Shown: positions 5,357 through 10,102 of the stretch, one piece after another
Layout: each line of letters starts with the position of its first letter
Position numbering within the stretch: position 1 is the stretch's first letter
Origin: Lachnospiraceae bacterium UBA1066
GTDB taxonomy: Bacteria > Bacillota > Clostridia > Lachnospirales > Lachnospiraceae
Length of the DNA: 10,102 nucleotides
Direction of reading: 5' to 3'
NCBI GenBank assembly: GCA_002316215.1
Contig: DCDB01000111.1
Span: 1-10,102 of the forward strand
Made by a program: the position numbers and the translations under genes
Notes under the pieces: generated by a model
What the model was told of the DNA's origin: nothing
The model's input: the letters and a program-made list of their open reading frames with translations, nothing else
Databases searched by the model: none

Positions 5357-6787
5357 TCAATACGGCTGAGGCGCAAGCGCCGGAATTCGGATGGATGCCG
5401 TCGTCCCCACGCCTTCCTCACTGTCGATGGATAGTCCATATTCCTCACCGTAGGTAAGACGTATCCTCTCATGCACGTTATAAAGCCCGTATCCTGAATC
5501 CGCAGCTTCAGCCGCAGCTTTGCGGTTGTAAACGGACTCCCGCACTCCGGCCAGCTGTTCCTTCGTCATGCCGCTGCCGTTGTCCGTGACCTTCAGGATA
5601 ATCTTCCCGTTATCGAATTCCCCTTCGACCCGGATCAGGCCTTTCCCCCGTTTTGTCTTTATGCCATGATACAGGGCATTTTCGATAAGCGGCTGCAGCG
5701 AAAGCTTAATGATCTGGTAATGCTGAAGCTCTTCGGGAATATCAATAATGAAATCCAGAATATCCTCGTATCGTATCTTCTGGATGTTCAGATAGCTTTC
5801 AATATGATTTTTTTCTTCTCCGATGGAAATGACATCCCGGCCCTTGCTCAGGGAAGTTCTGAAGAACTCAGAAAGATTATTTGTCATGGAAATTACTTTG
5901 CTGTCCTCGTGATCCTCGGCCAGCCAGACAATCGTATCCAGTGTATTATAAAGGAAGTGCGGATTGATCTGTGCCTGAAGCAGCTTGAATTCCGCATTCC
6001 GCATATTCTGCTGCTCTGTCTTTATATTTTTCATCAGCCCGTCGATCCGCTCCACCATCAGGTTGAAGTCCTCACTGAGTTCTTTGACCTCGTCGCCCTT
6101 AATATTCGTGGCACGAATGGAAAAGTCGCCTCTTCCTACTTTCCTTACGTCCGAAGCCAGCTCGGAAATCGGCTTGGCAATAGAATTCGACACCTTAAGC
6201 GTCGCAAAAAGAAGAATGGCAACGACAGCCGCGAGAACACCGACCGTCGCAAAAATCATGATAAAAACCTGCGCATGCAGCTTTTCAGAAGAATTTTCAA
6301 GGCTGATGGCCTCATCGTAAATGTAATTGGAAACATTTTCCGTGACCAGTTTCGTAATAATGTAGATATTATCTTCCAGGCTCTGGATATTCTTATCATA
6401 ATTGCCTGAAATGCCGGCATCTTTGCCGATTTGTCCCACATATTTGCGGAGATTGGTAAGAAGCTTCTCATTCATCCGGACGACAGACCGGCTCTGCTCC
6501 GTCGAAGCTGATTCCGCGAGTTTTTTCGTTACGGTCTCGGCGCTGTCGATGTCTTCGTAAGGATCGGCGCTTTCCAGTGTTTCCGACCCCACAACGATCT
6601 TATACATTTTCTCATCGACATTGCTCTTAAAGCTGTGGCTGAACTCCGTGGCAGCAGTCACGTTGCTGATGGCGCTCTCATAGAGATTGCTGGAACGGAT
6701 GAGCAGAAAAATCAGGATGCCTGTAATAATGACAAACGGTATGATTGCCAGAAAAAGCATCAGATGGAGTTTTCTCTGAAGCGTCAT
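5357..6787 (-). CDS. YesM-type sensor histidine kinase
   Basis: This 476-residue membrane kinase should sense an extracellular signal and phosphorylate the response regulator encoded just upstream. Transmembrane segments lie at about 10-30 and 174-196. The outer domain between them is only about 140 residues and looks mostly helical. A HAMP linker follows (about 197-250), then the His_kinase family motif LQAQINPHFLYNTLD with phosphoacceptor His277. The ATPase domain has an N-box PLIENALYHG (Asn370), G1 DNGSGM (402-407) and G2 GYGLYNVHERI (432-442). The start overlaps the regulator's stop codon as ATGA, with GGGA/GGGAG upstream. YesM-family kinases usually control carbohydrate uptake, which fits the transporter operon downstream. 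The signal is unknown. The outer domain is shorter than the dCache sensors common in this family. Confidence 0.93.
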   Translation of the reverse strand: MTLQRKLHLMLFLAIIPFVIITGILIFLLIRSSNLYESAISNVTAATEFSHSFKSNVDEKMYKIVVGSETLESADPYEDIDSAETVTKKLAESASTEQSRSVVRMNEKLLTNLRKYVGQIGKDAGISGNYDKNIQSLEDNIYIITKLVTENVSNYIYDEAISLENSSEKLHAQVFIMIFATVGVLAAVVAILLFATLKVSNSIAKPISELASDVRKVGRGDFSIRATNIKGDEVKELSEDFNLMVERIDGLMKNIKTEQQNMRNAEFKLLQAQINPHFLYNTLDTIVWLAEDHEDSKVISMTNNLSEFFRTSLSKGRDVISIGEEKNHIESYLNIQKIRYEDILDFIIDIPEELQHYQIIKLSLQPLIENALYHGIKTKRGKGLIRVEGEFDNGKIILKVTDNGSGMTKEQLAGVRESVYNRKAAAEAADSGYGLYNVHERIRLTYGEEYGLSIDSEEGVGTTASIRIPALAPQPY

Positions 6788-8409
6788 GTCTCCCGTCCCT
6801 TCGCCCTGTATTCCGTCGGCGTCATTCCCTGGGTTTTCTTAAAAATCGAAGCAAAATAATGATTGTCCTTATAACCGACTTCAAATCCGACCTCGGAAGC
6901 TTTCATACTGGAGCATCGCAAGAGTTCCTTCGCATGCTGCATCCGGATGTCCGTCAGATATTCGATGAATGTTTTTCCTTCTTCCTGGGAAAAAAGTGTT
7001 GAGAAATAGCTCGGGCTGACGCTGACAGCTTCCGCCGCGCTGTTTAGGCTGATATTTTCGTCATTGTAGTGTCCCGCAATATATTCCTTGGCATCGCTCA
7101 TGATCTTTGCATATTTATTTTGAGAAGCCATATTACGAAGTTCAAGCGCCCGGTCCAGATATTCCCTGAGATACTTCTTAATCTCATCTGTTGTCCTGGC
7201 GGAAAGCAGCCTGTCTGTAAAGGTATTTCCCTTTCCGAGAATCGTTTCCGGATTCCCGCCGATTTCACGGATAAAAGAAGACAAAGCCAGATTCCAGTCA
7301 ACAATCAGATAATGCCGGACAAGCATCGAATCCATGCCTTTTTTCCCGAGTTCGCGGAAAAATTCATGGGTAAACGGGCGCACCTCGGACAAAGTCCCGT
7401 TGCGCAGGAAATCGTTCAGTGCATTCTGGTTCAGCTTCTGAAGATCAATACTGCCAAGATCCAGCGCCTCGTTTTTTTCCCTGATCTTAAGATTATCCCT
7501 GTCCGAAAAATAAAGGACATGATTATTTTCTGCCATAAAGCGGTAGCAGAACATCTTATCAGCATCTTCAAAAGAATGCGACATCTCGGAAAAATGAAGT
7601 ACCGGGCGGCCGACGCCTGCAAACCACGAAAGGCTGCTGTCTTCTTTCAAAAGGCTTTCGGCCCGGGCATTGAAATCTTTTACCTTTTCCTTAAGTCCTT
7701 CTTCATCCTCGTCTGCAAAGAGCAAGGCAAAGCCCTCAAGTCCGCGTTTAAAAAGATAGACCTGCTTCATGTCCCCGGCCAGTCCGCTGATCTTTTCCTT
7801 CATGCTTTCACAAGCCTCAGCCGAAGCAGTTTTTTCCTCCGGATAAACCGTAAAAAGTTCAATAACATAAATGCCGCCGCCAAAATCCATATCATAGCGT
7901 CTTCCTTCTTCGTAAAATTCCGAAAAAGGCTTTCCGCCCTTTATGATACTCTGAAAAAATTTCTCGCGCGCGTCCGCCATACTTAAGGCATTTTCCTCGC
8001 GAAGCCTGCGTATCTTTTCCTTCTGTGCATTTTCCTTTTCGATAATACCCGCTACCGTCCGGAGCGTTTCAACCATTTTCTTAGCGTCGGCCGGCTTGAG
8101 CAGGTAATCGGTGACACCGATACTGATGGCCTGCTTGGCATAATCAAACTCATCAAAACCGGACAGGATAATGATTTTAATATCCGGCATCTCCTTTTTC
8201 ACGAGACGCGACAGTTCGAGGCCGTCCATAAAAGGCATCCGGATATCCGTGATCAGGATATCCGGCTTTATTTTACGGATCTGGGGATAGGCAAGCTCGC
8301 CGTCGGAAGCTTCCCCGGCCAGCGTGAAGCCCTCCTCTTCCCAGGGGATATTCTTCTTTATACTTCTTCGGACAACAGCTTCATCTTCTACAAGAAAGAC
8401 CTTCAGCAT
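6784..8409 (-). CDS. YesN-type response regulator, AraC-family DNA-binding output
   Basis: This 541-residue cytoplasmic transcription factor is the partner of the kinase. The receiver domain (about 1-120) has acidic pocket residues Glu8 and Asp9, phosphoacceptor Asp55 in TDIRMP, Ser83 in LSGFDEF and Lys105 in LLKPAD. A long middle region (about 130-430) has no motif I recognise, which is usual for YesN-like regulators. The C-terminal hundred residues form an HTH_18 domain: SLNSAAEAVSVSPSYFSTLF is the first helix-turn-helix, and VGFEVGYKDNHYFASIFKK with GMTPTEYR is the AraC signature. An upstream in-frame ATG at 8430 would add seven residues, but AAGGAG lies 7 nt before the ATG at 8407-8409, so I use the latter. 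It probably activates the transporter operon, and perhaps its own operon. Confidence 0.93.
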   Translation of the reverse strand: MLKVFLVEDEAVVRRSIKKNIPWEEEGFTLAGEASDGELAYPQIRKIKPDILITDIRMPFMDGLELSRLVKKEMPDIKIIILSGFDEFDYAKQAISIGVTDYLLKPADAKKMVETLRTVAGIIEKENAQKEKIRRLREENALSMADAREKFFQSIIKGGKPFSEFYEEGRRYDMDFGGGIYVIELFTVYPEEKTASAEACESMKEKISGLAGDMKQVYLFKRGLEGFALLFADEDEEGLKEKVKDFNARAESLLKEDSSLSWFAGVGRPVLHFSEMSHSFEDADKMFCYRFMAENNHVLYFSDRDNLKIREKNEALDLGSIDLQKLNQNALNDFLRNGTLSEVRPFTHEFFRELGKKGMDSMLVRHYLIVDWNLALSSFIREIGGNPETILGKGNTFTDRLLSARTTDEIKKYLREYLDRALELRNMASQNKYAKIMSDAKEYIAGHYNDENISLNSAAEAVSVSPSYFSTLFSQEEGKTFIEYLTDIRMQHAKELLRCSSMKASEVGFEVGYKDNHYFASIFKKTQGMTPTEYRAKGRET

Positions 8410-8416
8410 ATTCGCG

Positions 8417-8422
8417 CTCCTT
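8417..8422 (-). promoter_or_regulatory. Ribosome binding site that decides the response regulator start
   Basis: AAGGAG on the minus strand lies 7 nt before the ATG at 8407-8409. It would be inside the coding sequence if the ATG at 8430 were used, so the shorter protein is preferred. Confidence 0.85.
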
Positions 8423-8432
8423 AGGATCATTA

Positions 8433-8438
8433 ATTATG
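8433..8438 (-). promoter_or_regulatory. Candidate -10 element of the two-component operon
   Basis: CATAAT matches five of six positions of the sigma-A -10 consensus. Seventeen bases upstream the sequence is ATAAAA, not TTGACA-like, and it falls inside the shared 13-bp motif. That would suit a promoter that needs a bound activator in place of a -35 element. Transcription would start near 8426, giving a very short leader. A CTGACA hexamer also lies in this gap, but its spacing to the -10 element is wrong. Confidence 0.3.
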
Positions 8439-8455
8439 GAACCGTCTGTCAGGTG

Positions 8456-8468
8456 TTTTATGGGATTT
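8456..8468 (-). promoter_or_regulatory. Shared 13-bp motif, copy upstream of the response regulator gene
   Basis: AAATCCCATAAAA on the minus strand is identical to the sequence at 5117-5129 upstream of the transporter operon. It lies about 47 bp before the regulator's start codon, just past the terminator of the transpeptidase gene, and covers the -35 position of the best -10 candidate. This suggests joint control of the regulator and transporter genes. The function is inferred. Confidence 0.45.
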
Positions 8469-8472
8469 CTTC

Positions 8473-8508
8473 AAAAAAGAGAAGCTGCTGTCAATATACG
8501 ACAACAGC
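8473..8508 (-). terminator. Intrinsic terminator of the L,D-transpeptidase gene, overlapping its stop codon
   Basis: On the minus strand GCTGTTGTC and GACAGCAGC form a 9-bp stem with one G-U pair around a 7-nt loop. TTCTCTTTTTT follows. The left arm consists of the final codons of the gene, and the stop codon TGA (8491-8493) lies at the loop/right-arm junction. It separates the transpeptidase transcript from the two-component operon. Confidence 0.85.
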
Positions 8509-10102
8509 CTCATCTTCTTCCACATTTGCATACACCGTACCCATATTTTCTTCCGGTATATTGACACAGCCGTGGGAGCCGTTCGTCAGATAAATATCTC
8601 CGCCGAAATCCGTACGCCATGGTGCATCATGCAGCCCTTCCCCGCCATTAAAAGGTACCCAGTAATTAACCGGCGAAGCATAGCCCTGTACGTCCAGCGA
8701 CCCAAGAGTCACTTTTTCGGCCTTCGCCTTAATACTGTAGCATCCCTGATAAGTTTCCCGTCCGGTCACCGGCAGCCCGGTAACAACCGACGTTTCAATA
8801 ACAACATTTCCGTCTTTATATACCCATAACGTCTGATCCTCGATGCTGACCTCGACGTAAGAAGATCCGAGCCCGTTATTTTTATCCGAGATTCCCCGAT
8901 GGTAAAACTTCGGATCATTTGCGGAAACAGTATGGCTGTTAATGACGTCAATGAACATCTTCCCCGTATCCTGCTCATTCAGTTCATATCCGTAATCGCC
9001 GCCCGGCTGGATTTTAACCGTATCCCCGCTGTGCGTCGTGAAGTCGAAGGAAACACCGTAAGTATCATGTTTCTCCCGCCATTTCGCCATAAGAACCGCT
9101 ACCTTTTTCTCATCCAGCGTCACGCTTGTCCCGTCATCCGTAAGAACAGATCCGATGACCGACGCATCCAGTGTCTCAACACTGTCGAAGAAGTTAAAGG
9201 TCGAACCCGCAGCAAGCAGGTAACTATTGTACTGCGTCACACGTGCAGCAAGACCCGCATTATCGCTGTAAACAGTCGGTTTAATCTGGAAATCCGTCAG
9301 ATTTACTTCTGTCTGACCGGCAGCCACGGCTGTTTCGATCGCCTTCGTAGCAGCATCGACGTCAACGGTCGTCCCCATGACTTCCGGAAATACCTTATAG
9401 GCACCGTTTTCATCCGTCGCTGCGTAGGCATCGGCCGGTGCCGTCATTTTATCGGTATTAAGGCCGCTCAGCCGTGAAATATCCTGTGCCAGGACATCTG
9501 CATTATAACTGACATCTACCGTAACTGAATAATTTTTCTGCCATGCCCAGGCAAAAGGCCAGAGCCATTTAAACTGATTGCTGAGAATCGTATCGACATC
9601 GCCAATATCTTTAAGCGCAAGGTTCAGATCAGGATCATGTATTTTCTCACTCGTACCGTCAACGTCATTTACGGTCAGTGTATAGCTGTCGCTTAGCTCC
9701 TGCATCTTTGCCTTGGCCTCATCTGCCGTGAGGCCGCTTACCTTCACTTCATTTATATAAGATCGGACAAGAAAATGAAAGGAAAAAATAATGACCATAA
9801 GAAAATAAATGGCGGAGACCGTAATCACTGCCGCCCTGATATAAAATTTCTTTTTTTCGTCCGGAAGCGTCAGTTTCCATTTCAGTAAATTCCCGGCCGT
9901 TTTCCTCTGTGATTCCGGTATTCCCGCAGTCTTTTGCTTCTTCAGCGTACCTGCCGCCTTCTGCAGCTTCGGTACCTTTGATGTTTTCTGCGGTTTCGAT
10001 ATATCTGCAGCCTTCTGAAGCTTCTGTATGCCTGCCGCCTTCTGCGGCTTCGGTGTACCTGCAGCCTTCTGCAGCTTCGATATACCTGCCGCCTTCTGAG
10101 GC
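8491..10102 (-). CDS. Membrane-anchored L,D-transpeptidase (YkuD domain), 5' end beyond the window
   Basis: This enzyme should cross-link peptidoglycan stem peptides (3-3 links) outside the membrane. At least 536 codons are visible, and the frame is open to the right edge. A GTG at 9828 is the first possible start in the window, but it falls inside the transmembrane segment, so the true start is outside. In order: a lysine-rich tail of 9-residue repeats (about 70 residues), a basic juxtamembrane stretch LLKWKLTLPDEKKKF, one transmembrane helix (VSAIYFLMVIIFSFHFLV), a long extracellular region with a PG_binding_4-like part (including AAGSTFNFFDSV), and a C-terminal YkuD domain of about 130 residues. 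The catalytic motif SHGCVN (Cys codon 8566-8568) with the upstream GLHDAPWR His is intact. It ends in its own terminator. Confidence 0.9.
   Translation of the reverse strand, partial: PQKAAGISKLQKAAGTPKPQKAAGIQKLQKAADISKPQKTSKVPKLQKAAGTLKKQKTAGIPESQRKTAGNLLKWKLTLPDEKKKFYIRAAVITVSAIYFLMVIIFSFHFLVRSYINEVKVSGLTADEAKAKMQELSDSYTLTVNDVDGTSEKIHDPDLNLALKDIGDVDTILSNQFKWLWPFAWAWQKNYSVTVDVSYNADVLAQDISRLSGLNTDKMTAPADAYAATDENGAYKVFPEVMGTTVDVDAATKAIETAVAAGQTEVNLTDFQIKPTVYSDNAGLAARVTQYNSYLLAAGSTFNFFDSVETLDASVIGSVLTDDGTSVTLDEKKVAVLMAKWREKHDTYGVSFDFTTHSGDTVKIQPGGDYGYELNEQDTGKMFIDVINSHTVSANDPKFYHRGISDKNNGLGSSYVEVSIEDQTLWVYKDGNVVIETSVVTGLPVTGRETYQGCYSIKAKAEKVTLGSLDVQGYASPVNYWVPFNGGEGLHDAPWRTDFGGDIYLTNGSHGCVNIPEENMGTVYANVEEDEAVVVY
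9913..10102 (-). repeat. 27-bp coding repeat: 9-residue lysine-rich repeats in the L,D-transpeptidase tail
   Basis: Translating the open frame upstream of 9828 gives seven consecutive nonapeptides: PQKAAGISK, LQKAAGTPK, PQKAAGIQK, LQKAADISK, PQKTSKVPK, LQKAAGTLK and KQKTAGIPE. A degenerate eighth, SQRKTAGN, lies at about 9889-9912. The first residue mostly alternates Pro and Leu, so there is an 18-residue (54-bp) higher-order period. The array continues past the right edge. It precedes the single membrane helix and is strongly basic, so it should lie in the cytoplasm. The arrangement suggests an extended, disordered tail. Confidence 0.9.

Noticed and set aside
5666..6409. Plus-strand frame of 247 codons
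   Set aside because: It is antisense to the kinase catalytic and HAMP region. It has no start signal and no conserved motif.
7069..7986. Plus-strand frame of 305 codons
   Set aside because: It lies wholly opposite the response regulator gene, which has clear domains. The antisense translation shows no recognisable motif.

Overview
The window looks like chromosomal DNA of a Gram-positive anaerobe of the class Clostridia, most likely a Lachnospiraceae-type gut bacterium. This is inferred from strong AGGAGG ribosome binding sites, moderate GC content, a clostridial-style lipoprotein with a long Ser/Thr/Ala linker, a YesM/YesN-type two-component system, and a membrane-anchored YkuD L,D-transpeptidase with a PG_binding_4-like region. 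The genus cannot be fixed from the sequence. Every convincing gene lies on the minus strand, so transcription runs from right to left.

In transcription order there are three units. (1) A membrane-bound L,D-transpeptidase (8491 to beyond the right edge) has its own terminator, whose stem includes its last codons. Its reading frame stays open to the window edge. The part before the first possible start codon encodes a lysine-rich cytoplasmic tail made of 9-residue repeats. (2) A two-component system follows: an AraC-type response regulator (6784-8409) and a YesM-type histidine kinase (5357-6787), overlapping by ATGA. Behind it come a degenerate 15-bp tandem repeat and a probable terminator. (3) After a regulatory intergenic region come a lipoprotein sugar-binding protein, a double ATPase and two permeases (4981 down to 100). 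These match E. coli YtfQ, YtfR, YtfT and YjfF in gene order and in many sequence motifs. A GC-rich hairpin separates the binding protein from the ATPase, and the last three genes overlap. A 14-bp tandem repeat follows the last permease and runs off the left edge.

The likely biology is an ABC importer for galactofuranose or a related hexose, controlled by the adjacent two-component system. An exact 13-bp sequence occurs upstream of both the regulator gene and the transporter operon, in the same orientation relative to the genes. A 17-bp palindrome lies just upstream of the best transporter promoter candidate. Together these give a testable model of an autoregulated switch that activates the importer. 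The cell-wall enzyme is probably unrelated to it.

No phage, insertion sequence, CRISPR array, RNA gene or clearly novel multi-gene system was found. The most unusual items are the repeat-bearing tail of the transpeptidase, the two minisatellite-like arrays at the 3' ends of two operons, and the shared 13-bp motif.
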